A stretch of DNA of 34,370 nt. It comes from an uncultured Ruminococcus sp. Lineage in GTDB: Bacteria > Bacillota > Clostridia > Oscillospirales > Acutalibacteraceae. Shown here piece after piece: positions 8,539-15,572 of the stretch (positions within the stretch are counted from its first letter, which is position 1; each line of letters opens with the position of its first letter). The notes beneath the pieces are model-generated. The model was not told the DNA's origin and did no database searches. It saw nothing but the letters and a program-made list of their open reading frames with translations. Both the position numbers and the translations under genes were made by a program. The stretch is taken from positions 1-34,370 of the forward strand of contig CALYBM010000122.1 of assembly GCA_944412525.1 (NCBI GenBank), read 5' to 3'.

Positions 8539-8601
8539 GAGATACAGGGGCTGACATTAATATTTCCTTTATTTACATATAATCAAAGTACACAATATGT
8601 T

Positions 8602-8614
8602 TTGTACGGTACAA
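8602..8614. promoter_or_regulatory. Candidate operator palindrome
   Basis: Perfect inverted repeat TTGTAC-G-GTACAA between two divergent promoters. Another GTACA (8588-8592) lies just to the left and two more lie at 8686-8705. No regulator can be named. Confidence 0.35.
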
Positions 8615-8668
8615 TAGGGGATTAATGCTGAAATATTATTTTACTTTAATTATTCGGGAAATTTAAAG

Positions 8669-8705
8669 TTGATTTATCTTAGAAAATATAGTACAATATA
8701 GTACA
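8669..8705 (+). promoter_or_regulatory. Promoter with tandem ATATAGTACA repeat
   Basis: TTGATT (8669-8674), a 17-base spacer and TACAAT (8692-8697) match a sigma-A promoter for the gene at 8729. The 10-base direct repeat ATATAGTACA occurs twice in tandem (8686-8695, 8696-8705) and covers the -10 box and the likely start point, where a DNA-binding regulator could act. Confidence 0.55.
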
Positions 8706-8728
8706 TAAAATATAAGGAGGTATCTCAG

Positions 8729-9661
8729 TTGAGTGATAATAAAGATTTTTTAACTTCGGAATCAGAAGCTGAAAAAAAAGTTAATTTCGACACGGATACG
8801 ATTAATAATAACGGCGGTTTAAACGGGTCTGCTGATTTACAAAATCAAGGACAGAATGCGGGATTCAATCCGCCGCAGCAGGGGTATGTGCCGTACTACA
8901 ACCATTATGCTCCTGTGCAGACACCAAAGAAGAAGTCATTTGTTCAATTACCCATTATTATTTCTCTTGCTATTGTGGTTGTTGCAGCTCTCACCTTTTT
9001 GGTGCTTATAATGTTTTTTAATACAAGTATTGTGGGAGATTGGACTGTTAAGGTTACGGCTACCGCTGACGAGGCAGGTTCTTCGGATTCCGATGATGCG
9101 GCACAGAGCTATTATTGCTTTGAATACGGCGGTAAAGCGTCGGTGTATCTCGGCACTATGAAAATGGTCGGTACATATACACTCGGAACGAGCGATGAGG
9201 GTACAAATACGATAACTGTAAGTATTCCGTCTGCTCTTGAGGGAACATTTGAGTATGATGTTACGGGAAATATTTTTACCGGACGCACGCTTGTTCTTAC
9301 TGACTCGTATTACGGTCAGAGTGTTGACCTTGTAAGTACAAAGCTTATTATTCCAAGGCTTGAGCCGTATGAGGACTTTAAACCTAATGATCAGCTTTGC
9401 GAAAAATGGGTTTTCAACGACAGCTATTACAACTCAAGCGTTAGCTATGAGTTTAAAGAAAACGGAACATTTGAATTTTCAGAGGCAGACACATTCTATC
9501 TTGAGGGTGTATATACATACACCGACGACACAATAACTCTCAAATATTATGGAACCGAACCTACTACGACGGAACTTAGCTATCAGTTTGTTGACTCTAC
9601 GATTGTGATAAACGGATTACAGTATGTAAAGGAAACCAATTCTACGGGTGACGAAGCTTAG
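8729..9661 (+). CDS. Single-pass membrane protein with extracytoplasmic beta-rich repeats, function unknown
   Basis: A 310-residue protein started at a TTG, which AAGGAGG (8714-8720) places with an 8-base spacer. A cytoplasmic N-terminus rich in Asn, Gln, Pro and Gly (about 1-68, including NPPQQGYVPYYNHY) ends in a basic KKK. One transmembrane helix follows (about 74-97), then an outer domain. The outer part seems to hold two related small beta-barrel-like units, one beginning at IVGDWTVKV (about 101) and one at CEKWVFNDSYY (about 228). Each has a run of Gly-turn-Phe/Tyr strands such as YEFKENGTFEFSE, the pattern of lipocalin-like or DUF5640-type domains common in gut Firmicutes. I do not recognise a function. 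It has its own promoter and terminator. Confidence 0.8.
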   Translation: MSDNKDFLTSESEAEKKVNFDTDTINNNGGLNGSADLQNQGQNAGFNPPQQGYVPYYNHYAPVQTPKKKSFVQLPIIISLAIVVVAALTFLVLIMFFNTSIVGDWTVKVTATADEAGSSDSDDAAQSYYCFEYGGKASVYLGTMKMVGTYTLGTSDEGTNTITVSIPSALEGTFEYDVTGNIFTGRTLVLTDSYYGQSVDLVSTKLIIPRLEPYEDFKPNDQLCEKWVFNDSYYNSSVSYEFKENGTFEFSEADTFYLEGVYTYTDDTITLKYYGTEPTTTELSYQFVDSTIVINGLQYVKETNSTGDEA

Positions 9662-9682
9662 GCTTATAAAATAAATAAATTT

Positions 9683-9714
9683 AGGCAGCAGCGATTTTTC
9701 GCTGTTGCCTTTTG
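9683..9714 (+). terminator. Intrinsic terminator
   Basis: A 12-bp stem (9683-9694 with 9699-9710, one G-T wobble) closed by a T-rich loop, then TTTTGTGTTTT. It follows the membrane-protein gene. Confidence 0.8.
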
Positions 9715-9755
9715 TGTTTTATGGGGAAAGTGAATATAATTCACAGATTGGTTGT

Positions 9756-11057
9756 ATGAGAACAAAGATAACGGCATCTGTTTTGCTTGTTTCGGTATTT
9801 TTGTTTTTTACAGTATCAACTGTTTATTCCGAAACGAGCAAAAATCTTAGTGCTTTTGAACAATGCAATAAGTATTATATCGAGAATAACTCATACGGTG
9901 CCTATATTTACGGCAGCGATTATGACACTCTTTACTGTGCGAGTGCGTCTGAAAATTTTGCTGTTTATTATACCGAAGTCAACGGTATAATCAGATCGGT
10001 AAGCTGCACCGCAATGTATTCGTACGCCCTTTACGAAAAAAGCTCAAATTATTATGTTGTTCAGCTTAACTGCGAAAACGGAACATTAACGGAATACAGC
10101 TTCGGAAAGCTTAATTCAATATACAATTTAAGCTTTGCGTTCAGCGGTCAAAGAGCGTATTTTATTTTTTCGGACGGAGCATACAGATATGTTAAAAGCT
10201 ACGGCACCGACGGTACTTTCCGTAAAAAATATACATTCGATGAAAATGTTAAAAGCGTCTTTCAAAACAACTCAAAAGTATATGCTGTTCTGTACAGCGG
10301 AGATATTTACAGGCTTGATAACAGCGGTTCAAGCTATTGTACAAGCGTAAATTCCGGGTACGGTTTTTGTAACGCAGGCGACGGTTATGTGTACAGCGAT
10401 GCGGGCACACTGTTTTCGCTGGATAATCAAAGTATAGAGCATATAGCTAATGCAAAATTAAATTGTATTTACAAAAATCAGAGTCGGATTATTTGTGCTG
10501 ACTACAAAACCGTATATTACACAGATAAAAGCTATATAAATAAAGATCAGATTGGTGCATTGCTAATATATAAAGATAATATTTATATTTTGAACACAGA
10601 TTTTGAAATCAAATCAATCAAGCTTTCGGATTTTGAAAAGCATGGCGATATTGACTTTTATTACGCTGATGATATTAATGACAATAGAACCTACACATTT
10701 ACATCTGACGGATACATAACGGGTGTTACAAGCCAAACTACGGTTACAAAGTTTAAAGAGAATTTGGCAAAACAGGTTACTCTGTATGATAAAGAGGGAA
10801 AAGAGGTAACCAGCGGTAAAATAAAGACAGGTTACAGAGCCGTAGTTCTTGGTGACATCTATCAAATATCTGTTACGGGAGATGTCACGGGTGAGGGTAA
10901 TGTTAAATCAAACGATGTTTCCGCTTTGATGTCTCACCTCACAGGGGAGAGAACACTTGAGGGCGTGTATTTGGTTTCGGCAGATTACAATATGGACGGC
11001 AAAGTAAATAACATAGACCTCGTTTATATCGCTCGCTATGCAGAAAGGGAAAACTGA
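9756..11057 (+). CDS. Secreted dockerin protein with propeller-like repeats
   Basis: A 433-residue protein. The start at 9756 gives a clear signal peptide (MRTKITASVLLVSVFLFFTV, cleaved near Ser/Glu at 26-28). Earlier in-frame starts lie inside the upstream terminator, and no strong ribosome binding site precedes 9756, so the start is the weak point. The central region (about 45-310) is Tyr-rich with recurring short strands around Gly-Asp and Asp-Gly turns, like a beta-propeller; the repeats are too diverged to count. A C-terminal type I dockerin (about 374-431) has both calcium loops: DVTGEGNVKSNDVSALM and DYNMDGKVNNIDLVYIARY. It is probably attached to a cohesin scaffold at the surface. Enzymatic activity is not evident. 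Confidence 0.8.
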   Translation: MRTKITASVLLVSVFLFFTVSTVYSETSKNLSAFEQCNKYYIENNSYGAYIYGSDYDTLYCASASENFAVYYTEVNGIIRSVSCTAMYSYALYEKSSNYYVVQLNCENGTLTEYSFGKLNSIYNLSFAFSGQRAYFIFSDGAYRYVKSYGTDGTFRKKYTFDENVKSVFQNNSKVYAVLYSGDIYRLDNSGSSYCTSVNSGYGFCNAGDGYVYSDAGTLFSLDNQSIEHIANAKLNCIYKNQSRIICADYKTVYYTDKSYINKDQIGALLIYKDNIYILNTDFEIKSIKLSDFEKHGDIDFYYADDINDNRTYTFTSDGYITGVTSQTTVTKFKENLAKQVTLYDKEGKEVTSGKIKTGYRAVVLGDIYQISVTGDVTGEGNVKSNDVSALMSHLTGERTLEGVYLVSADYNMDGKVNNIDLVYIARYAEREN

Positions 11058-11090
11058 ATTTGTTAAATTGAGAATAAACGCTGATAGCTT

Positions 11091-11471
11091 TCAGAGCTTT
11101 AATATGTTTTCTTTAATTTGCTCAATTACTTTAATGAATATGTCATCACATTGACCCGTAGGATCAATTAAATCCCAGTTTAGGTCAAATTCTCTTCCGA
11201 TGTACGGGCAGCCAACATCACAGCCCATTGAAACAGCAATATCGGGTGCGGGTATTTTGTCAATGGTTTTGCTGTATTGAGTTTGCTCCATATCTATAGA
11301 GTAGAGTGTCTTTAGCAGGCGTACTGCGTCTTGATTTATCTGCGGTTTTGTTTCGGTACCTGCGGAATAAAAATCAAACTCATCTGAGCGTAAGTGCTTT
11401 CCGAGCGCTTCGGCAATTTGACTGCGGCACGAGTTATGAACGCATATAAACGCGACTTTCTTTTTGTTCAT
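11091..11471 (-). CDS. arsC: Arsenate reductase, low-molecular-weight phosphatase fold
   Basis: A 126-residue cytoplasmic enzyme reducing arsenate to arsenite in arsenic resistance. The P-loop CVHNSCRS holds the nucleophile Cys10 and Cys15. SMGCDVGCPY holds Cys84 and Cys88, the pair that in thioredoxin-coupled ArsC passes the disulfide outward (spaced by 3 residues here). The acid/base Asp103 is in DPTG. Length and fold match the thioredoxin-linked ArsC family rather than the glutaredoxin-linked one. It lies 30 bases after the thioredoxin-like gene and is last in the ars-type operon. The neighbouring CxxC protein is a candidate reductant (inference). Confidence 0.93.
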   Translation of the reverse strand: MNKKKVAFICVHNSCRSQIAEALGKHLRSDEFDFYSAGTETKPQINQDAVRLLKTLYSIDMEQTQYSKTIDKIPAPDIAVSMGCDVGCPYIGREFDLNWDLIDPTGQCDDIFIKVIEQIKENILKL

Positions 11472-11501
11472 ATCAATACCTCACTTGTCAAAACCGAGTT
11501 T

Positions 11502-11867
11502 TTACAGCAGTTTGATAATATCAGCAGTCTTTAAAATTTTACCCATAGATACTGCCTTTTCGTTGACAACAAGTGCGGGCATACTCATTACGCCGTACTG
11601 CATAATTTTTGCCATATCCGTAATATATTCAACTTCTGTTGATATTCCAAGTTTTTTAGCCGCTTCTTTTGCGTACTCATATTGTTTATGGCAGGACTGA
11701 CATCCTGTTCCCAGCACTTTAATTGTGATTATTTCGCCGCTACCGCTTGATTCAGTTGTAGGGCAACCTCCGATGTTGTTACTGCTGTTTTCACAACTAC
11801 AGCCGCATTTGCGTACGGCTTTATTTTTTTCTTCGCTGTTTTTCTTTCCGAAATTAAATAATGACAT
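11502..11867 (-). CDS. Small thioredoxin-like protein (redox-active disulfide protein 2 family) with Cys-rich N-terminus
   Basis: A 121-residue protein. The C-terminal domain (about 46-121) is a minimal thioredoxin fold with the active site GTGCQSCH (Cys56, Cys59) and the cis-proline loop SMPALVVN. This is the family often encoded beside COG0701 permeases and ArsR regulators. The N-terminal extension (about 1-45) carries four extra cysteines (Cys21, 23, 25 and 35) in a CGCSC...GGC arrangement that could bind a metal or metalloid. A GAGGT site precedes the ATG. It lies between the permease and arsC. A role in reducing ArsC or handing arsenite to the permease fits the context but is inferred. 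Confidence 0.85.
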   Translation of the reverse strand: MSLFNFGKKNSEEKNKAVRKCGCSCENSSNNIGGCPTTESSGSGEIITIKVLGTGCQSCHKQYEYAKEAAKKLGISTEVEYITDMAKIMQYGVMSMPALVVNEKAVSMGKILKTADIIKLL

Positions 11868-11904
11868 AAAAATACCTCGCTTTAAGCTTTAATTTATAAT
11901 TTAA

Positions 11905-12918
11905 TCAAATAATAAACGGTTGAATTATATTAAATACATAACCTACAATAATTATGCCTGCCGTACATATTGCAATGAAAATGCCGAGCAGTTTTGGCTT
12001 TACGGCTTTGCGCAGCATTATCATGGACGGCAGAGAAAGGGTTGTAACTCCCATCATAAACGACAAAACTACACCGAGTAACGCTCCTTTGCTGAGCAGT
12101 GCTTCGGCAATTGGAATCGTTCCGAATATGTCCGCATACATCGGAATACCGGCAACAGAAGCAAGAATAACTCCGAACGGGTTGTTTTCCCCAAGCACGG
12201 CAACTATGAAATCCTGAGGTATCCAGTTGTGGATAACGGCACCTATTGCGACTCCGATTAGTATATACGGGACTACTTTTTTTACTGTGAAAACCACCTG
12301 ACCTCCTGCGTATTTTATGCGATCTCTGAAAAAAAGAGTATCTGTGCTGACCGAAAAGGAAGATGAATTGCGGATATATTCCTCAATTTGATTTTCAAGA
12401 TGCAGTTTTTCAATCAGCGTACCTCCTGCAACGGCGATAATCAATCCGAGCACAACATAAATTACGGCAACCTTCCAGCCGAAAATTCCCGTGAGCAAGA
12501 CAAGCGAGCCGAGATCTACCATAGGCGAAGAAATCAGAAACGAGAATGTTACGCCGAGGGGCAGACCCGCACTTGTAAAACCGATAAACAAGGGAATAGA
12601 TGAACAGGAGCAAAAAGGCGTTACGGTTCCGAGCAGTGCGGCGATGATGTTTGCCCATATTCCGTGAAATCTGCCGAGAATTTTTCTCGACCGCTCGGGC
12701 GGGAAAAAGCTTTGAATGTAGGATATAATAAAAATCAAAACACAGAGCAATATCAGTATTTTAACAGTATCATATATAAAGAACTGTACGCTTTTTCCAA
12801 TTGTGCTTGTTGTGTCCAGTCCGCAGGCGTTTAATAGTGCGGAGGTCAAGCGGTTAAGCCAACTCATGCCGAGAATTTCGTTTTGAAAAAAGTCCCAGAT
12901 TGATTTTATCAATTCCAT
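11905..12918 (-). CDS. COG0701/DUF318-type permease (ArsP-like)
   Basis: A 337-residue inner-membrane permease with about eight transmembrane segments. It has the family signature TVTPFCSCSSIPLFIGF (residues 98-114, Cys103 and Cys105 in the membrane) followed by SFLISSPMVDLGS. ArsP members of this family export trivalent organoarsenicals; others are only predicted to move metalloids. A GGGAG site precedes the ATG. Together with ArsR, a CxxC thioredoxin-like protein and ArsC it forms a metalloid-resistance operon lacking arsB/acr3, so this protein probably serves as the efflux component. The exact substrate cannot be told from sequence. Confidence 0.85.
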   Translation of the reverse strand: MELIKSIWDFFQNEILGMSWLNRLTSALLNACGLDTTSTIGKSVQFFIYDTVKILILLCVLIFIISYIQSFFPPERSRKILGRFHGIWANIIAALLGTVTPFCSCSSIPLFIGFTSAGLPLGVTFSFLISSPMVDLGSLVLLTGIFGWKVAVIYVVLGLIIAVAGGTLIEKLHLENQIEEYIRNSSSFSVSTDTLFFRDRIKYAGGQVVFTVKKVVPYILIGVAIGAVIHNWIPQDFIVAVLGENNPFGVILASVAGIPMYADIFGTIPIAEALLSKGALLGVVLSFMMGVTTLSLPSMIMLRKAVKPKLLGIFIAICTAGIIIVGYVFNIIQPFII

Positions 12919-12940
12919 AAAAACTCCCTTTCATATAGTT

Positions 12941-13012
12941 ATATTTAGATGTATCTATATATTTTCTGTAAGAATGACCGTATTATCTCCCTAAAACTAT
13001 TAGACTTTAGGG
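12941..13012 (-). promoter_or_regulatory. Candidate ArsR operator and inverted repeat upstream of the permease
   Basis: TAGAT-GT-ATCTA (12946-12957) lies within a longer near-palindrome (12941-12962) 30 bases before the permease ATG. It shares the TAGAT/ATCTA half-sites with the palindrome at the arsR start. A second inverted repeat, CCCTAAA (12989-12995) with TTTAGGG (13006-13012), lies between arsR and the permease and is not followed by a T tract. Confidence 0.45.
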
Positions 13013-13060
13013 GGAAATACAGTCCGAAATAAAATAAAAATATATAAAGTCTTTTTTAAG

Positions 13061-13369
13061 TTATCCGTTACAGCTTAAACAACCATCGCTGTGATTTTCA
13101 ACAGTTTTAAGCTCATTTAAAAAACTAACAGCAGTATTCAAACCTGCCTTAGATAGTGAGTAGTGCATCCATTTACCATCTTTGCGACCGATAACAATTC
13201 CGGAATCACAAAGTATCTTCATATGATGAGAAAGCGTCGGCTGCGTTATATTAATTTCTTCTAACAGCTTGCATGCACATTTCTCGCCTGTACTAAGCAG
13301 CTTTAAAATTTTGATTCGGTTTTCATCGCAAAATGCTTTAAACATAACGGCTGTGCTTTTTTCATCCAT
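13061..13369 (-). CDS. arsR: ArsR-family metalloid-responsive repressor
   Basis: A 102-residue winged-helix repressor that in this family leaves its operator when arsenite binds. The start MDEKSTAVMF at 13369 was chosen because an AGGAG site lies upstream of it; the ATG at 13396 would place that site inside the coding region. The recognition-helix region is NITQPTLSHHMKIL. The CACKLLE segment (Cys31, Cys33) matches the arsenite-binding CxC of classical ArsR. Two further cysteines close the protein (GCLSCNG, Cys97 and Cys100). It is first in the minus-strand operon with the permease, thioredoxin-like protein and arsC, and probably autoregulated through the palindrome at 13384-13401. Confidence 0.92.
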   Translation of the reverse strand: MDEKSTAVMFKAFCDENRIKILKLLSTGEKCACKLLEEINITQPTLSHHMKILCDSGIVIGRKDGKWMHYSLSKAGLNTAVSFLNELKTVENHSDGCLSCNG

Positions 13370-13383
13370 ACGCTGCTGTCTCC

Positions 13384-13434
13384 TATAGATAATCATCTAT
13401 ATGTTATTATATGTAATAAATAGATAAAAGTCAA
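13384..13434 (-). promoter_or_regulatory. arsR promoter with overlapping operator
   Basis: On the minus strand: TTGACT (13429-13434), a 17-base spacer and TATAAT (13406-13411). The perfect palindrome TATAGAT-AATC-ATCTATA (13384-13401) sits at the predicted start point, where ArsR operators usually lie. Confidence 0.75.
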
Positions 13435-13480
13435 TAGTATATTTATAAATTTTTTTAACTTTGAATTATATTGGATGATA

Positions 13481-13509
13481 TTGCATATTTATTTAATTTA
13501 TGCTATAAT
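13481..13509 (+). promoter_or_regulatory. Promoter of the riboswitch transcript
   Basis: TTGCAT (13481-13486), exact 17-base spacer, TATAAT (13504-13509). Transcription should start near 13516, at the base of the RNA aptamer. Confidence 0.8.
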
Positions 13510-13516
13510 TATACAA

Positions 13517-13604
13517 GACCCATAGAGAGTGCGTGAGAGACAGGCTTGTTGATCTCACAGCAAACCCCATTTTTGCAGGGTGCTGATGCTTGTGTTATGG
13601 GTGT
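13517..13604 (+). ncRNA. SAM-I-clan (S-box-like) riboswitch aptamer, compact, no P4
   Basis: P1 is a 7-bp helix (13518-13524 with 13596-13602). J1/2 begins GAGAG. P2 is GTGAGA/TCTCAC (13533-13538, 13553-13558). P3 is AGC..ACCC/GGGT..GCT (13559-13567, 13578-13584) with the asymmetric AA bulge (13562-13563) typical of the S-box GGCAACC/GGUGC element. The P2 loop ACAGGC (13540-13545) can pair with GCTTGT (13588-13593), the SAM-I-type pseudoknot. Two A-U pairs top P1, as needed to sense the sulfonium. No P4 helix fits between the pseudoknot strand and P1, so it resembles SAM-IV or SAM-I/IV-like variants more than classical SAM-I. The ligand is inferred. Confidence 0.7.
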
Positions 13605-13650
13605 TCTGATATTATAATTTACGGCCCCATTTTTTGATGGGGAGTTTTTT
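13597..13650 (+). terminator. Riboswitch expression platform: terminator with competing antiterminator
   Basis: CCCCAT/ATGGGG hairpin (13625-13630 with 13637-13642) followed closely by TTTTTT (13645-13650). The 3' strand of P1 (ATGGG, 13597-13601) can instead pair with CCCAT (13626-13630) and so break the terminator. Ligand-stabilised P1 would therefore favour termination (an OFF switch). Confidence 0.75.
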
Positions 13651-13775
13651 GTGCCCTTTTTGCTTATATGTATCATGATTTAAAATGATATATATTCGAA
13701 AGATAAATATGGGGTGCATAGATAGCGTTTTAATTTCTTAATATAATGAAATTTAAAAAGTTATATTGTTAAAAT

Positions 13776-13806
13776 GACGAGATTCTACGGAGTCTTGTCT
13801 TTTTTT
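13776..13806 (+). terminator. Second intrinsic terminator upstream of the YczE-like gene
   Basis: A 10-bp stem (13776-13785 with 13790-13799, two wobble pairs) closed by a stable UACG tetraloop, then seven Ts (13800-13806). It lies between the riboswitch terminator and the gene at 13890. The 125 bases between the two terminators hold no gene I can support. Confidence 0.8.
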
Positions 13807-13889
13807 GGGCTGTGGGTTTTAGAATGTTAATAATCAATCCTTGGCTTATATATTAAGACTATGTTATTTAATTGAAAGGACGACGTATA

Positions 13890-14575
13890 ATGGTTGAAAA
13901 AAGAGAAAACAAAATGAATAATCGGGAATTAATAATGAGGTACTTGCTTTGCGTTGTAGGTCTTTTTATTGCCGCATTGGGTGTAGCCGTTACCAAAAAG
14001 GGCGATCTCGGTGTATCTCCTATTTCATCGGTTGCAAACATAATGAGTTTGATTTCTGACAGTATATCTTTGGGAACATGGCTTATAATTTGGAACTGTG
14101 TTCTTATTTTAGGTCAGATAATTATTTTAAGAAAGAATTTTAAGTGGATTCAGTTGCTTCAAATACCTTTTTCGTTTTTGTTCGGAATTTTTACCGATTT
14201 CGGTGTTTGGATTTTAAACTATATTGAAATAAACAGTTATCCCATGCAGATGTTTATGGTTATTGCGGGAACGATTTTGCTTGCGTTCGGTATTTCACTT
14301 ACCGTCATAGCAAATGTAATAATGAATTCGGGAGAGGCTTTTGTAAAGGCAGTGTCCGATACAATTCACAAGGAATTCGGAAATATAAGGTGTTTTTTGA
14401 TGTATCATGTGTAATTGCCGCTGTGATACTGTCGCTTGTATTTTTCGGATTTACTTTGCAGGGAACAAGAGAGGGAACAATTATTGCGGCTCTGTTAACC
14501 GGTATTTTTGTAAAAGTAATTACAAAACACATTGCCACCCCAATAAAAAAATCTCTTGAAAGACAAAAATATTAA
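13890..14575 (+). pseudogene. YczE/DUF6198-family membrane protein, frameshifted
   Basis: A polytopic membrane protein of the YczE-like family, function unknown. AAAGGA (13875-13880) sets the ATG at 13890. The first frame runs to a stop at 14412-14414 and carries family features such as GVAVTKKGDLGVSPISSVAN and NSGEAFVKAVSDTIHKEFG. The next family segment (VFFDVSCVIAAVILSLVFFG then TLQGTREGTIIAALLTG) continues in another frame from GTG at 14390 to 14575. One base is missing near 14387-14390, within ATAAGG; one more A would restore an intact protein of about 228 residues. No slippery heptamer is evident, so this is a disrupted gene or a sequence error. It lies downstream of the SAM-clan riboswitch, which suggests a link to methionine or methylated compounds. 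Confidence 0.85.
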
Positions 14576-14587
14576 AATACATTTTTT

Positions 14588-14630
14588 GGCAGTACCTTGC
14601 ATTGCGGTGTTAGGTTCTGCCTTGTTTTTT
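14588..14630 (+). terminator. Intrinsic terminator
   Basis: GGCAG-T-ACCT (14588-14597) pairs with AGGT-T-CTGCC (14612-14621) with one T-T mismatch, followed by TTGTTTTTT. It ends the YczE-like transcript. Confidence 0.85.
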
Positions 14631-14640
14631 GCTTATCAAG

Positions 14641-14669
14641 TTGAAAACACAGTAACTTTATGATAAAAT
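14641..14669 (+). promoter_or_regulatory. Promoter of the small zinc-ribbon membrane protein
   Basis: TTGAAA (14641-14646), a 17-base spacer and TAAAAT (14664-14669). Confidence 0.6.
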
Positions 14670-14699
14670 ACCTATAGCAGTAATGAAAGGGTGTTTTTG

Positions 14700-15086
14700 T
14701 TGAAAAAGTGCGACTATTGTGCTAAGGAAATTTCATATTTTGAGCAATATTGCTGTGATGATTGCAATGAGAAAACAAATAAGTTTTATGAAACAAGCCA
14801 AAAATTTGAAAAAATTTTCGGAATAATAAATGCAATATGTGTGTTCGGTATTCCTGTCGGAATATTTTTGTTTCCTTTCGCAAATCTGTTAGGAGCAATT
14901 ATTGCATCTGTTAGCTGCTTTATACTGGGTTTGATGGTTGTTTTACTGCCTTTTCCTACTGAAAATATGATTTCAAAATTTAAATTAAAAAAAGCGATGA
15001 AAATAACAAGAATCATCGGAGCATGTGTTATTTTTCTCGGAATTTTAATCTTAGGTTTTTATTTTTTGATGAATATTTCATTTTAA
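14700..15086 (+). CDS. Small membrane protein with N-terminal cysteine cluster
   Basis: A 128-residue protein. The TTG at 14700 was chosen as start because AAAGGG (14686-14691) is 8 bases upstream; it gives MKKCDYCAKEI. The N-terminus has CDYC...CCDDC, a plausible zinc ribbon (Cys4, Cys7 and a pair of cysteines about 12 residues on). Three or four transmembrane segments follow, the first containing VFGIPVGIFLFPFANLLGA. I do not recognise the family by name. Such cytoplasmic zinc-ribbon plus membrane proteins are common hypotheticals in Firmicutes. It has its own promoter and is followed 42 bases later by a DUF378 gene, so the two may be cotranscribed. Confidence 0.75.
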   Translation: MKKCDYCAKEISYFEQYCCDDCNEKTNKFYETSQKFEKIFGIINAICVFGIPVGIFLFPFANLLGAIIASVSCFILGLMVVLLPFPTENMISKFKLKKAMKITRIIGACVIFLGILILGFYFLMNISF

Positions 15087-15128
15087 GTTGTCAACAATAT
15101 TATCAGCATCTAAAAAGGAGGACTTTAA

Positions 15129-15356
15129 ATGCTTGATAAAATTGCGTTGACAATCCTTATTATCGGCGGAATTAACTGGGGCAGCGTTGGAATATTCCAG
15201 TTTGACCTCGTCGCTTGGATTTTCGGCGGACAGACAGGAATCATAAGCCGAGTAATTTATGTTCTTGTAGGTCTTGCAGCAATATGGTGTATTTCATTGC
15301 TTTTTAGAGATTCAAGAAATACAGTAATGGAAAATTCATCATCAGTAAGAGATTGA
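15129..15356 (+). CDS. DUF378 family small membrane protein
   Basis: A 75-residue protein with two transmembrane helices (about 5-25 and 40-60) and the DUF378 pattern: MLDKIALTILIIGGINWGSV, then a short loop with FDLVAWIFGG, then VIYVLVGLAAIW. The function of the family is unknown. A strong AAGGAGG site lies just before the ATG. It is probably cotranscribed with the upstream zinc-ribbon membrane protein and followed by the terminator at 15450. Confidence 0.9.
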   Translation: MLDKIALTILIIGGINWGSVGIFQFDLVAWIFGGQTGIISRVIYVLVGLAAIWCISLLFRDSRNTVMENSSSVRD

Positions 15357-15449
15357 CAAAATAATATGGCTGACTCGTAATTGTTATGTTTTAGTGAATG
15401 GACATAGCAAAAGCAGACTCCCAAATAAGAAAATTTAAATTTATGCAGC

Positions 15450-15492
15450 AAACTGATTTCGTTTTAAAAACGAAGTCAGTTTTGTTTTGCTT
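15450..15492 (+). terminator. Intrinsic terminator
   Basis: AAACTGATTTCGTTTT (15450-15465) pairs with AAAACGAAGTCAGTTT (15467-15482) with one T-G wobble, followed by TGTTTTGCTTTT. The tip pairs must open to form a loop. Confidence 0.75.
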
Positions 15493-15572
15493 TTAAACAT
15501 TAAATATTTGCAAAGTAATAAATATTCGTAATTTATTTTACTTTCAAAAATCTCGCAAAACACAGATATAAT

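Noticed and set aside
11464-11700. Plus-strand 78-codon open frame between arsC and the thioredoxin-like gene
   Set aside because: Mostly antisense to the thioredoxin-like gene, with no domain or start signals.
13665-13775. Possible sORF or second riboswitch between the two terminators
   Set aside because: The only short frame (about 10 codons from ATG near 13709) has no good ribosome binding site. The hairpin TATCAT/ATGATA is too weak and AT-rich to call an RNA element.
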